The notes below the pieces were generated by a model. That model worked only from the letters and a program-made list of their open reading frames with translations, searched no databases and was not told where the DNA came from. A stretch of DNA of 64,000 nucleotides from contig NZ_SCML01000015.1 in NCBI RefSeq assembly GCF_005503365.1, positions 1 to 64,000 of the forward strand. Reading direction: 5' to 3'. Origin of the DNA: Hydrogenophaga sp. 2FB (GTDB lineage: Bacteria; Pseudomonadota; Gammaproteobacteria; Burkholderiales; Burkholderiaceae_C). The number at the start of each line of letters is the position of its first letter. Positions within the stretch are counted from its first letter, which is position 1. Below are positions 1-8,525 of this stretch, in pieces. Both the position numbers and the translations under genes were made by a program.

Positions 1-41
1 TGCCTGAAGTGATGTGGTCGGCGCGCCTGCCCCCATCCCCA

Positions 42-62
42 CCTTCCCCCAGCGGGGGAAGG
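42..62. repeat. REP-like GC-rich hairpin
   Basis: A perfect 9-bp inverted repeat: arm CCTTCCCCC at 42–50 and arm GGGGGAAGG at 54–62, with loop AGC. It lies in the 176 bases before the end of the GST gene, where I see no coding sequence. There is no T-tract, so a terminator role is uncertain. Short G/C-run hairpins of this kind are often dispersed repeats in betaproteobacterial intergenic regions; that classification is inference because only one copy is visible here. Confidence 0.45.
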
Positions 63-176
63 AGCAAATCCGAACCCGTCGCCACAACCGCAGTTTTCGA
101 GGGGGCAGGAGAGACAGTTCAATCCCAGGCCGGCCGGAAGGTGACCCGTCGCGTCGACGTCCCGCCTGTGCCCGAC

Positions 177-821
177 CTAGCCGGCCTCCACCCGCGCACA
201 GTACGCCGCGAAGGCCCGCTGCCACGCGGGCCGAGCCAGGCACCGGTCCCGATACGACAAGAGGCCCGGGTACGGTGCGATCAATCGCTCGTCCTTGATG
301 CCCGACGAGAGCACGTGGGCCATCAGGATGTCGGCGACGGTGAAATCGGGTGTCGCGACGAAGTCGCGGCCCGCGAGCCAGCGCTCCAGGTTCCCCAGCG
401 CCCGATGCACCCAGCCGACCAGGAACTCGCGGTGCTTGCCGCAGCTGCCATCCGCCGTCCAGTCGAGCACCAACAGGCTCATCAGCGGCAGCTCGACCGT
501 GTTCATCGCGGCGAAGCACCAGCGCATCACCTGCGCCCCGCCGGCGCGGTCGTCGGGTATCAGGCGGCCCGATTTTTTTGACAGATAGATGAGGATGGCG
601 GCGGACTCGGACAGCACCAATCCGTCATCGTCGATCGACGGGATCTGTTCGAAGGGGCTGAGCCGGCGGTAGGCTTCGGTGCTGAGGTCGAGTGCGGGGT
701 GGTTCATGCCCACCAGCTCGAACGGCAACTGCATCTCTTCGAGTGCCCACAGCACGCGCAGGTCGCGGGTGTGGCCACGCGCGCCGGCGTTGACTTTCGA
801 AAATCCGTAGAGCTTGAGCAT
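177..821 (-). CDS. Glutathione S-transferase family protein
   Basis: 214 residues, the usual length for a cytosolic GST. The N-terminal thioredoxin-like domain (about 1–85) carries the expected cis-proline (IPS, residue 61) and the glutathione-contacting Glu-Ser in the SES motif (71–73), followed by an all-helical C-terminal domain. It probably conjugates glutathione to an electrophile or acts as a thiol-dependent reductase or isomerase; the substrate is unknown. The start is supported by an AAGGG-type ribosome site 8 bases upstream. It lies 113 bases downstream of the arylsulfatase gene on the same strand and may be the last gene of that operon. Family assignment is secure, specific role is not. 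Confidence 0.85.
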   Translation of the reverse strand: MLKLYGFSKVNAGARGHTRDLRVLWALEEMQLPFELVGMNHPALDLSTEAYRRLSPFEQIPSIDDDGLVLSESAAILIYLSKKSGRLIPDDRAGGAQVMRWCFAAMNTVELPLMSLLVLDWTADGSCGKHREFLVGWVHRALGNLERWLAGRDFVATPDFTVADILMAHVLSSGIKDERLIAPYPGLLSYRDRCLARPAWQRAFAAYCARVEAG

Positions 822-934
822 GGTGTCATCCCTTCGTTGAAGCGGCCTTGCCGCGAAGCGTACCGCCTCGCATCATTCTGACCGCTGCTCGGGGTGTCAA
901 CACACCGGCCAGCCACCGGCCCCCTCCAACACCT

Positions 935-3253
935 TCAGCTTGTTGCTGTGGTCGCTCGCATGCGCGCCTGCAGCTCCGCTTCGTTCTGCACCAGCGAAGT
1001 CTTCGCGGGCAAGGCACCGGGCTCGATCCGCACGCGCTCGATGGTGCCCGTGTAGCGGAATTCGCCGCGCGCTTCCAGCCGCTCCGCGACCGCGAGGCGA
1101 CGCGACAGCCCCACGTTCAGCCCGCCCGTGATGCGCAACAGCGTCGGCGACAGCTCCACGGCCTCCGTCACGGGAACGCCGTTGAGCACCAGGCGCCCTC
1201 GGCCTCTCCGGTCGCCCATGGCCTCGTAGTCGAACGTAAAACGCTGGGGCCCTTCGGACAGCGGGACCGGGGGCAAGGCCTTCGGGTTGAACCACCATTG
1301 GTAGACACAGTGCAAGGCCCCCTCCTCGACAAACACCACCAGCCCGCTGAACCGATCCCCGAGCGAAAACACAATGCCCTCGTCGCCGCGTTTCCAGCCG
1401 AAGTCCGCATGAATGCGGTAGCTGCGGTCGGCCACCAGCGGCGTGGTCACCATGCCCGGCAAGCCCTGTCCCGCACGGTGGCATTCGCGCGGCAGCAGCA
1501 TGCGCTCGACTTCGTGCGGCGGCACACCCATGGACCGCGCCTCGGTGCGGTTGTCCAGCGGGTAGACGTAGTTGGCATCCGCGTGCCGCTCGAATTCCGC
1601 GATCAGGCGCTGCAACACCTCCGGATGCTGGCTGGCCAGGTCGTGCTGCTCCACGGGGTCGTTCGCCAGGTCGAACAACATCCAGTTGTCAAGATCGATC
1701 GCCTTCTGCGGCGGCTGCAACGAAACGATCTTCCAGTCGCCGGAGATGAAGCCCCGGTTCGCCGCGAGTTCGTAGTACTGCTGGCTTCGCTGGGTGGGCG
1801 CCTGCGCATCGCGCAGCATGGCGCCGAAGCTGACCCCGTCGAGCGCGCGGGTGCGGTAACCGTTGAACTGCGCCGGCAGTTCGGCGCCGCAAGCCTCCAT
1901 CACGGTCGGCAGCACGTCGGTCACGTGGATCCACTGGGTGCGCACGGCCCCGCGATCGGGCTCGGCCACACCCTCGGGCCAGTGCAGCACGAAGGGCACG
2001 CGGATGCCGCCGTTCATCGTGGTGCGCTTGTAGAGCCGATAAGGCGTGTTCGACACCTGTGTCCATCCCGTCGGATAGGCGAGGTACGTGTCCCGCGCGC
2101 CGATGCGGTCTTCCTTCAACAGGCGCTGGTTCAGCGCGTCGTCGTCGCCGATGCCCACGCGTTGTCCCTGCAGGTTCATGACGCCTGTGGGACCGCCCAC
2201 GGAGTTCGCGCCGTTGTCGGACGTGATCATGATGATGGTGTTGTCCAGTTGGCCCAGGTGCTTCAGGTGCGCCACCAGCTTGCCGATGTTCTGGTCCACG
2301 TTGTCCACCAGTGCCGCGTAGACCTCCATGTAACGCGCATGCAGGGCGCGCGACTCGGGCGTGAGTTCGTCCCAGGCCGGGATGCCGGCGTTGCGGCCGA
2401 TGAACTGCGCGTTCGGCTCCAGCAGGCCGGCGGCGCACTGGCGTTCGAAGCGCGCCTGGCGCACCGCGTCCCAGCCCGCGTCGTAGCGGCCACGGTACTT
2501 GCGGATGTCCTCGGATTTGGCCTGCAGGGGCGCGTGCGGCGTCTGGTACGCCAGGTAGAGAAAGAAGGGTTTATCCGGCGACCCCGAGCGGTGGTCGGTA
2601 ATCCAGTCCAGCGAGCGCTGCGTGTAGTCGTCCGGCGCGAAGTAGTCGGGCGGGTAAACGCCGGCCTGGGCGGGCTGGTTGCCCTCCATCATGTTCTCGG
2701 GCTGGAAGTAGCTGGTCTCGGCCGCCTGGAAGCCATAGAAGCGCTCGAAGCCGCGTTGCACCGGCCAGGCGCTGGTGTCACCGCCCGGCACGTTGTTGCG
2801 GTCGTAGATGTTGTGCCATTTGCCAGCGGCCATGGTGCTGTAGCCGCGCAGGCGCAGCAGCTCGGCCATGGTGGGCGCATCCAGCGACATCTCGCCCTTG
2901 TAGCCCGGGTAGCCCGGGTCGCTGTGCGTGAGCCAGCCGCAGCCCACGCTGTGCGGGTTCTTGCCGGTCAGCAAGGCGGCGCGCGCTGGAGTGCACATGG
3001 GCACCGTGGTGTACCGGGAGAAGCGAAGGCCCTGCGCCGCCAGCGCATCGATGTTCGGCGTGTCGATGTCGCCGCCAAAGCAGCCGAAGTCGGAGTAGCC
3101 GAGGTCGTCGAGCAGGACCATGACCACGTTCGGTGCACCCTGCGGTGCGCGAACCGGCGCCGGCCAATGGGGCATGGAGTCGGTCAGGGTCTTGCCGATG
3201 CGGCCCTGGAAAGCCGGCTTCACGTGGGCTGCGATGCATTCGTTGTCGGACAT
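935..3253 (-). CDS. Arylsulfatase (long form, type I formylglycine sulfatase)
   Basis: 772 residues. The sulfatase signature C-T-P-A-R is at 87–91; Cys87 would be oxidised to formylglycine, the catalytic nucleophile. Asp49-Asp50 in the VLLDDLG segment are metal ligands. The sulfatase domain occupies roughly residues 38–560; a C-terminal beta-rich extension (about 590–772) resembles that of other long arylsulfatases of about 770–790 residues. No signal peptide is visible, so hydrolysis of sulfate esters is predicted to be cytoplasmic. The maturation enzyme (FGE) is not in the window. It follows a Bug protein gene by 58 bases, which suggests that uptake and desulfation of the same compound are linked. 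Substrate unknown. Confidence 0.9.
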   Translation of the reverse strand: MSDNECIAAHVKPAFQGRIGKTLTDSMPHWPAPVRAPQGAPNVVMVLLDDLGYSDFGCFGGDIDTPNIDALAAQGLRFSRYTTVPMCTPARAALLTGKNPHSVGCGWLTHSDPGYPGYKGEMSLDAPTMAELLRLRGYSTMAAGKWHNIYDRNNVPGGDTSAWPVQRGFERFYGFQAAETSYFQPENMMEGNQPAQAGVYPPDYFAPDDYTQRSLDWITDHRSGSPDKPFFLYLAYQTPHAPLQAKSEDIRKYRGRYDAGWDAVRQARFERQCAAGLLEPNAQFIGRNAGIPAWDELTPESRALHARYMEVYAALVDNVDQNIGKLVAHLKHLGQLDNTIIMITSDNGANSVGGPTGVMNLQGQRVGIGDDDALNQRLLKEDRIGARDTYLAYPTGWTQVSNTPYRLYKRTTMNGGIRVPFVLHWPEGVAEPDRGAVRTQWIHVTDVLPTVMEACGAELPAQFNGYRTRALDGVSFGAMLRDAQAPTQRSQQYYELAANRGFISGDWKIVSLQPPQKAIDLDNWMLFDLANDPVEQHDLASQHPEVLQRLIAEFERHADANYVYPLDNRTEARSMGVPPHEVERMLLPRECHRAGQGLPGMVTTPLVADRSYRIHADFGWKRGDEGIVFSLGDRFSGLVVFVEEGALHCVYQWWFNPKALPPVPLSEGPQRFTFDYEAMGDRRGRGRLVLNGVPVTEAVELSPTLLRITGGLNVGLSRRLAVAERLEARGEFRYTGTIERVRIEPGALPAKTSLVQNEAELQARMRATTATS

Positions 3254-3311
3254 GGCAAATCTCTTCGAAGGTGATGGAGGGCGTGAACAAGGCGCTGGGC
3301 CAACGGCGGCC

Positions 3312-4292
3312 TCAGGAGCCTTCCTTCAAGCCCAGGCGTTGCACAATGCGCCGCTCGGCGTCCAGGGCAGGCACCAGCCGCTTGCGGAATTCGGCTGGCG
3401 ATGTCACCAGATCGAGTTCACCGGCGACGCTTTGCAGGAACTTCCGGAAGACCTCGGTGTTCGCGGCCTGCGCGATGCCAGCGGCCAGGCGGTCCACCAC
3501 GTCGTCCGGTGTGCCGGCCGGCACCATGTACCCGCCCCAGGACTGGAAGTCGTAGGGGGTTCCGAGGGCCTCGGCAACGGTGGGCACGTCGGGCATCAGC
3601 GCGACGCGCCTGGCGGGCGTCACGGCCAGGATGCGCAGCTTGCCGGCCTTGAGGTGGGGCACGGCGGCACCCAATACACCGATGGTGAAATCGATCTGGC
3701 CGGCCAAGATCGCGTTGATCGACTCCACCGCGCCCTTGAAGGGCACGTGCAGCGCCTGGAAGTCCTTCAGCGCATCTTCCAGATGGGCCACCGCCATGTG
3801 GGCCGGCGAGCCCGCACCGGCCGTGCCGAAACTGAGCTTGCCGGGTTGCGCGCGCACGGCGACGACCAGTTCGGCCATGGTCTTGTAGGGCGATGCGGTG
3901 CTGACCAGCACGCCGAACGGCGAACCCGACACGCGCACCACGGGCTTCAATTCCTTGAGCAGATCGAACTTCGGATTCATGGCGCTCAGCGTGACCTGGC
4001 CCGTGGACACATAAGCCAGGGTGTAGCCATCGGCCGCGCTGGACGTGACGGCGCGCATGCCGATCAGCCCCGAGGCGCCCGGCTTCGCTTCCACGATCAC
4101 GCTGGTCTTGAGCACCGTGGCGAGCTGCTCGCCCAACACGCGCGTGGTCACGTCGGGTGTGCCGCCGGCCGGATACGGCACGACGATGCGGATGGGCCGG
4201 CGAGGCCAATCCGACTGGGCCATGGCCGTGCGGCCAAGCCAGGGGACGGCGACCAGGGCAGCGATGGCGGTGCGGCGGGTGGGATGGGTCAT
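3312..4292 (-). CDS. Bug-family (TctC-like) tripartite tricarboxylate transporter substrate-binding protein
   Basis: 326 residues with an N-terminal export signal ending near AMAQ (about residue 26), then the Bug-family opening motif IRIVVPYPAGGTPDV and the conserved GASGLIGMRAV and YVSTGQVTLSAMNP segments. These periplasmic proteins bind small carboxylates or similar ligands, usually for a TctAB membrane pair; none is encoded here. It sits between the GMC oxidoreductase (54 bases upstream) and the arylsulfatase (58 bases downstream), all co-directional, so it probably captures the substrate or product of that pathway. The ligand cannot be read from the sequence. Confidence 0.9.
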   Translation of the reverse strand: MTHPTRRTAIAALVAVPWLGRTAMAQSDWPRRPIRIVVPYPAGGTPDVTTRVLGEQLATVLKTSVIVEAKPGASGLIGMRAVTSSAADGYTLAYVSTGQVTLSAMNPKFDLLKELKPVVRVSGSPFGVLVSTASPYKTMAELVVAVRAQPGKLSFGTAGAGSPAHMAVAHLEDALKDFQALHVPFKGAVESINAILAGQIDFTIGVLGAAVPHLKAGKLRILAVTPARRVALMPDVPTVAEALGTPYDFQSWGGYMVPAGTPDDVVDRLAAGIAQAANTEVFRKFLQSVAGELDLVTSPAEFRKRLVPALDAERRIVQRLGLKEGS

Positions 4293-4346
4293 GGTTGTCT
4301 CCTTGTGGGCTGTCTGTCTGACGTGCTGTTTCGGATAACCGCTGTC

Positions 4347-6038
4347 TCAGGCGGGAATGCCTTCGCGCGGCCTGTTCTTCTGCGCGCGGTGGGCCTGCCT
4401 GCCCGTGCCCTCGGTGCGGGCGGCATTCAGGATCATGTCGGCGGCCTTTTCGCCGATGGCGATCGAACCCGCGTTCGTGTTGGACGACGGCATCGTCGGC
4501 ATGATCGACGAATCCACGACGCGCAGGCCTTCGATGCCGTGCACGCGGAGTTCGGCGTCCACCACGGACAGGGGATCGCGGCCCATCTTGCAGGTGCCGA
4601 TCGGATGCCAGGAAGTCTGGCCACAGGTGCGGATGTAGTCCAGCAATTCCTCGTCGGCGCGAATGTCGATGCCGGGGCGCGTCTCGCGTTTGACCAGGCG
4701 CGCCAGCCCAGGCTGCTGCGAGATCGTGCGCGACAGTTTGATCGCACCCAGCATGGTGGCGCGGTCCTCGTCGTGGGTGAGGTAGCGCGGCTCCATCGCC
4801 GGATCGGCCAGCGCGTCGGGGCTGGTGGCATGCACCCAGCCGCGCGACGCCGGCCGCAGGTTGAAGAAGCCGATCGCGAAGCCGGGGAAGGTGTCCATGC
4901 CGGCGCCCTTGGTGCGCGAATAGCGGTCAGCGCCGCTCAGGTGGTGCATCTGCACCTTCACCATCGGCCGGTCCTGCGTGGCGTCGAAGCGCGCCAACGC
5001 GTGCGCGCTCGCCGAGGGCGTGGCCATGACACCGCGCCGCGTCAGCAGATAGCGGGCGCCCATCAGGCCTTGGCGCCACGGGCTCTGCATGATCTCGTTG
5101 AGCGTCACGCGCTCGGTGCATTCGAAGGTGATGCGGCCTTGCAGATGGTCGCTGAGGTTTTCGCCCACGCCGGGCAGATCGTGCAGCACCGGCACGCCGA
5201 GACCGCGCAGGCGTTCCGCCTGGCCAATGCCCGACAGTTCGAGGATCTGCGGCGACTTGATCGGCCCGGCCGACAGGATCACCTCGGCCCGCGCGTGCGC
5301 CGTGCGCTTGACTCCGCGCTGCATGTACTCGACGCCGATCGCGCGGCGCCCTTCGAACAGCAGGCGCGTGGCCTGCGCTTCGGTGCGCAGGTCAAGCCCG
5401 GCCGGGCGCGTTTTGCCCAGGTAGCCGCGCGCGGTGCTGCAGCGCTCGCCGCCCTGGGTGCTGAGCTGCAGGTAGGAAACCCCCTCATAACCCCGGCCGT
5501 TGTAGTCGACCGCCTTGGGAATGCCGGCCTGCTCGCAGGCCGCGACGAAGGCATCGCCGAGCGAACTCGGGTCGTGCGCCAGGTTCGAGACACCGATGGG
5601 GCCGGAGCGCCCGCGCAACGCGTCGTCGCCATCGGCATACGACTCCATGCGCTTGAAATACGGCAGCAGATCGTCATAGCCCCAACCCGCGTTGCCGAGC
5701 CCGTCGCGCCAATGGTCGTACTCGCGCGGCTCGCCGCGCACGTAGATCATGCCGTTGACGGAACTCGATCCACCCGGCAGGCGGCCTCGCGGCCAGTAGA
5801 TGCGCTTGCCGTCCAGCGCGGCCTGGGGTTCGGTTTCGAAGGGCCAGACGTAGTCCGGGTTCAACAGCAGCTTGCCAATGCCCAGCGGCGTGCGCACCCA
5901 GAAGTCGTTCTGGCGGGGAGCGCCGGCCTCCAGCAACAGCACGCGCGCACCGGGTTGCGCCGCCAGGCGGTGCGCCACGGTGGCGCCCGAGGAGCCGGCA
6001 CCGATCACGATGTAGTCGAAGCTTTCCGTGGCGTCCAT
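4347..6038 (-). CDS. GMC-family FAD-dependent oxidoreductase (choline dehydrogenase-like)
   Basis: 563 residues. The N-terminal FAD-binding glycine motif GAGSSG is at 13–18, followed by LLLEAGAP. The GMC signature region [12 protein letters not shown] is near residue 90, and the C-terminal active-site segment [11 protein letters not shown] supplies the catalytic histidine, followed by [15 protein letters not shown]. The family oxidises primary alcohols to aldehydes. An 81-residue upstream extension in the same frame was rejected because it lies inside the neighbouring TPP-enzyme gene. The chosen ATG is one base past that gene's stop, so translational coupling is likely. Substrate unknown; an alcohol made in this sulfatase-linked pathway is a reasonable guess. 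Confidence 0.88.
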   Translation of the reverse strand: MDATESFDYIVIGAGSSGATVAHRLAAQPGARVLLLEAGAPRQNDFWVRTPLGIGKLLLNPDYVWPFETEPQAALDGKRIYWPRGRLPGGSSSVNGMIYVRGEPREYDHWRDGLGNAGWGYDDLLPYFKRMESYADGDDALRGRSGPIGVSNLAHDPSSLGDAFVAACEQAGIPKAVDYNGRGYEGVSYLQLSTQGGERCSTARGYLGKTRPAGLDLRTEAQATRLLFEGRRAIGVEYMQRGVKRTAHARAEVILSAGPIKSPQILELSGIGQAERLRGLGVPVLHDLPGVGENLSDHLQGRITFECTERVTLNEIMQSPWRQGLMGARYLLTRRGVMATPSASAHALARFDATQDRPMVKVQMHHLSGADRYSRTKGAGMDTFPGFAIGFFNLRPASRGWVHATSPDALADPAMEPRYLTHDEDRATMLGAIKLSRTISQQPGLARLVKRETRPGIDIRADEELLDYIRTCGQTSWHPIGTCKMGRDPLSVVDAELRVHGIEGLRVVDSSIMPTMPSSNTNAGSIAIGEKAADMILNAARTEGTGRQAHRAQKNRPREGIPA

Positions 6039-6039
6039 G

Positions 6040-6669
6040 TCATGCCCCTTGTTGTGCCAGCCAGGCTTGCAGCGCCTGGGTTTCGAGGCCCATGCGCTCG
6101 AACTGGATGTCGGGCATTTCGGTCTGCTCGAAACCTTCTTCCGCGCGCTGCGGCAGTGGCTGCACACGCAGTTCGACAAAGACCGGGCCCTGCATGGCCA
6201 ACAGCAGGGGGAAGCGCTGCGCCCACTCGGTCGCGTCCTCGATGCTTTCCACGTGCGCATAACCGGCGCTGCGCGCGCCACTGGCGAAATCGAAGTCCGG
6301 CGCGGGCGCCCGCAGATTGGCCAGTCCGTTGAACTGCGTGCCGTTGCGCACGACGATGTGCAGCAGGTTGCGCGGCCCGGCCGTGACCACCGACACCAGG
6401 CCGCTGAGTTCGAGCAGCAGGCTCGCGTCGCCGTCCATCACGATCACCTTGCGCTGGGGGTGCGACAGCGCAATGCCGGTGCCCAGGCCGGCGGCGCCGC
6501 CCATGAGCGGCACCGAGCTGATGCGCGTGGCGCGCGGCGCGCGGATCGTGTCGGCGATCTCCGCATCAAGGCGGTCCAGCACGTTCATCGAACTCATCGT
6601 GGCGACGAGGACGCTGTCTTCGGGGCGTTGCTGCGCGACCACTGCGCAGGCTTGCAGGGGGTTCATCAT
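6040..6669 (-). CDS. Thiamine-pyrophosphate enzyme, C-terminal TPP-binding subunit (sulfopyruvate/phosphonopyruvate decarboxylase beta-like)
   Basis: 209 residues, corresponding only to the TPP-binding (PP) domain of thiamine enzymes. The Mg/TPP motif starts GDA at 80–82 and ends with Asn109-Gly110, a variant of the usual GDG…NN. Upstream LMGGAAGLGTGIA (55–67) fits the conserved glycine-rich segment. It is preceded by the partner PYR-domain subunit (16-base gap) and followed after one base by the GMC gene. Two-subunit architecture is typical of archaeal ComDE sulfopyruvate decarboxylase and related phosphonopyruvate decarboxylases. Decarboxylation of a 2-oxo acid is the likely reaction; the exact substrate is inference. 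Confidence 0.75.
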   Translation of the reverse strand: MMNPLQACAVVAQQRPEDSVLVATMSSMNVLDRLDAEIADTIRAPRATRISSVPLMGGAAGLGTGIALSHPQRKVIVMDGDASLLLELSGLVSVVTAGPRNLLHIVVRNGTQFNGLANLRAPAPDFDFASGARSAGYAHVESIEDATEWAQRFPLLLAMQGPVFVELRVQPLPQRAEEGFEQTEMPDIQFERMGLETQALQAWLAQQGA

Positions 6670-6685
6670 GGTGTCGTCTCCGGGC

Positions 6686-7231
6686 TCAGTTCCAGGCCAT
6701 CGGGGTGCCGACCAGCAGCAGCGCGGCGGTACGGCGCTGCTCCGCGGTGGCGTACGCTTCTTCCATCTGCTCGAGATCGTTGGCGCTGTCGACGCGCCAG
6801 AACGGCAGGCCCAGCGTCTCCAGCACCGGCTCCAGAATGCGCACCATGGTGCGGCGCGACTGGCGCGGGTCCTGGCCCAGGTTGGCGTATTCGCGGCCGA
6901 ACTGGCCGACCATGAAGACGAGCGGAACGTGAGCGTCCATGCACACCGCGCGCAAGGTGTTGATGCAGTTGTAGAAGCCCTGGTTCTGCATCACCAGCAT
7001 CGGTCTGCGGCCTCCGAGCGTGAGGCCCGCGCCGATGGTGATGCACTGGTTCTCGCTGCAGGCGTTCAGCAACCGGATGCCGTCGGTGCCTTGTGCGAGC
7101 TGCGCGTGCATGGACAGCTGCACCCAGTCGGGCACCGTGACCACGTGATCGACGCGATTGCGCTGCAGTGCAGCAACGGCAGCGCGGCCGCCGAGAGGGA
7201 TCTTGACCGGGATCGGGTGGAGGGCTGTCAT
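6686..7231 (-). CDS. Thiamine-pyrophosphate enzyme, N-terminal PYR-domain subunit (sulfopyruvate decarboxylase alpha-like)
   Basis: 181 residues, the pyrimidine-binding half of a TPP-dependent decarboxylase split over two genes. Recognisable segments include DHVVTVPDW near the start, an LNACSENQCITIGAGLTLGG region, then MVMQNQGFYN and a central VFMVGQFG. The ATG at 7231 is preferred over longer in-frame starts because GAGG lies 6 bases before it. First gene of a minus-strand operon running through the TPP beta subunit, GMC oxidoreductase, Bug protein and arylsulfatase. The divergent Crp/Fnr-type gene begins 87 bases away and may control it. A full active site needs the partner subunit at 6040–6669. 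Confidence 0.72.
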   Translation of the reverse strand: MTALHPIPVKIPLGGRAAVAALQRNRVDHVVTVPDWVQLSMHAQLAQGTDGIRLLNACSENQCITIGAGLTLGGRRPMLVMQNQGFYNCINTLRAVCMDAHVPLVFMVGQFGREYANLGQDPRQSRRTMVRILEPVLETLGLPFWRVDSANDLEQMEEAYATAEQRRTAALLLVGTPMAWN

Positions 7232-7317
7232 GTGTATCCTCGTGGTTGTGGTGTGCATCGACTGTAGAAACCTGGCCGACCGCTGTATGTCGGATTCCGG
7301 ACGCAAAGGAGCAGATC

Positions 7318-8010
7318 GTGGGTGATCGGAAGGACCTTCCGGAGGCGGCCTGGCATGTCTTGCGCACGGCGCCCTGGCTGGCGGGGTGCGAAGACGCCGT
7401 GGTCGATCAACTGGCCGCTGCCAGCTGGCTGGAGAAGGTGCCAGCGGGCACCATCGTCGCCACGCGCGGGCACATCGCGGAGCACCTGATCGTCGTGGCC
7501 GAGGGTGCGATCGAGGTCGGCATGACGAACGCGGAGGGCAAACGCCACGTCACGAGCTGGCTCGGCCGCGGGCAGCTTTTCGGCCTCATCCCGGTGCTGG
7601 AGAACGGCCCGATGATCCACACCGCCACGACGGTCCGGCCCACGCGCCTGTTGCGGATGACACGCGCGACATTGCTGCAGACGCTGCAAGACCACCCGAG
7701 CCTCGCCCTGCGCCTGATCTACCTGGTGTGCCGGCGCGCCCGCGCGCAGTACGAAGCGCTCGCCGCACAGTCCTTGCTCACGCTGCCCATGCGTCTGATG
7801 CGGGTGCTCTCGGGACAGCTCCAGGACTACCCCGATGGGCGCATTCAGGCCAAGCAGGCCGACCTGGCCGATGTGCTGGGCGTGACGCGCCAGAGCCTGA
7901 ACCAGGAACTGCGCAAGCTCGAACGCGAAGGCCTGATCGAGCTGGGCCGCGGCCACATCTGCGTGCTCGATCGCACGGCGCTGGCGCGGGGTGCTGGCGG
8001 TGTCGAATGA
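7318..8010 (+). CDS. Crp/Fnr-family transcriptional regulator
   Basis: 230 residues: an N-terminal cyclic-nucleotide-binding-like beta barrel (about 15–125), a dimerisation helix (about 130–160) and a C-terminal winged helix (ADLADVLGVTRQSLNQELRKLEREGLIEL). Only isolated cysteines occur, not the N-terminal cluster of oxygen-sensing FNR, so an iron–sulfur FNR role is unlikely. GTG at 7318 is the chosen start because AAAGGAG lies 6 bases upstream; a longer in-frame ATG at 7246 has no such site. It is divergent from the TPP-enzyme/sulfatase operon and is a good candidate for its regulator (inference from position). Confidence 0.85.
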   Translation: MGDRKDLPEAAWHVLRTAPWLAGCEDAVVDQLAAASWLEKVPAGTIVATRGHIAEHLIVVAEGAIEVGMTNAEGKRHVTSWLGRGQLFGLIPVLENGPMIHTATTVRPTRLLRMTRATLLQTLQDHPSLALRLIYLVCRRARAQYEALAAQSLLTLPMRLMRVLSGQLQDYPDGRIQAKQADLADVLGVTRQSLNQELRKLEREGLIELGRGHICVLDRTALARGAGGVE

Positions 8011-8085
8011 GTGTGGTCGACCACGGCGACCTCGGCTACGATGGTTGGCTCCGGCCCGCAAGCGGCCATGCAGAAGCGAGGCACC

Positions 8086-8514
8086 ATGGAAAAGATCCAA
8101 GCCTATTTCGCGCGCTACGAAGAAGGAGCCAATACCTTCGACCCCGAATTGATGGGTTCTCTCTACATGTCGGAGTTCCTGGCCGGCGACCCGAACGGGG
8201 TCTCGTGCGGCAGGAACGATGAGAAGCTTCGGGCTTCCATCGTGCAGCGAAAGGCCTTCTTCGAGCAGATCGGCTTCAGGCGCGCCCAGGTGCTGGGTGT
8301 GGACGCAACACCTCTCGATGACAAGTACACGATGGCCAAAGTCCATTGGCAGATGACGTTCGAGAAAGAGCCGGGCCATCCCCTCGACTTCCGGTTCTTC
8401 ATCACCTACTTTCTGTTCGATGCGGGTGCCGGGCCCAAAGCCGCATTCTGGATTTCGCACGAGGATGAGCAGAAGGTCATGCGGGCAGCCGGTCTCATAC
8501 CGGAGCCAAACTGA
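8086..8514 (+). CDS. NTF2-like (SnoaL-type) hypothetical protein
   Basis: 142 residues. The pattern – an opening helix (KIQAYFARYEEGAN), a middle 'FDPELMGSLYMSEFLAGDPNG' type stretch, then strands rich in aromatic residues (KVHWQMTF, DFRFFITYFLF) – resembles the NTF2-like superfamily of small cone-shaped proteins, which include isomerases, hydrolases and ligand binders. No catalytic residues can be assigned. The start at 8086 follows a GCGAGG site; further upstream ATGs lie in the same frame but in sequence without family character. It is followed after 11 bases by a PAP2 phosphatase gene. Function unknown. Confidence 0.65.
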   Translation: MEKIQAYFARYEEGANTFDPELMGSLYMSEFLAGDPNGVSCGRNDEKLRASIVQRKAFFEQIGFRRAQVLGVDATPLDDKYTMAKVHWQMTFEKEPGHPLDFRFFITYFLFDAGAGPKAAFWISHEDEQKVMRAAGLIPEPN

Positions 8515-8525
8515 CGATCTGGCAG

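Noticed and set aside
3120-6332. Long plus-strand open frame opposite the sulfatase, Bug and GMC genes
   Set aside because: Same antisense artefact; crosses three intact genes and lacks any recognisable motif.
7318-8010. FNR-type oxygen sensor
   Set aside because: No N-terminal cysteine cluster for a 4Fe-4S centre.
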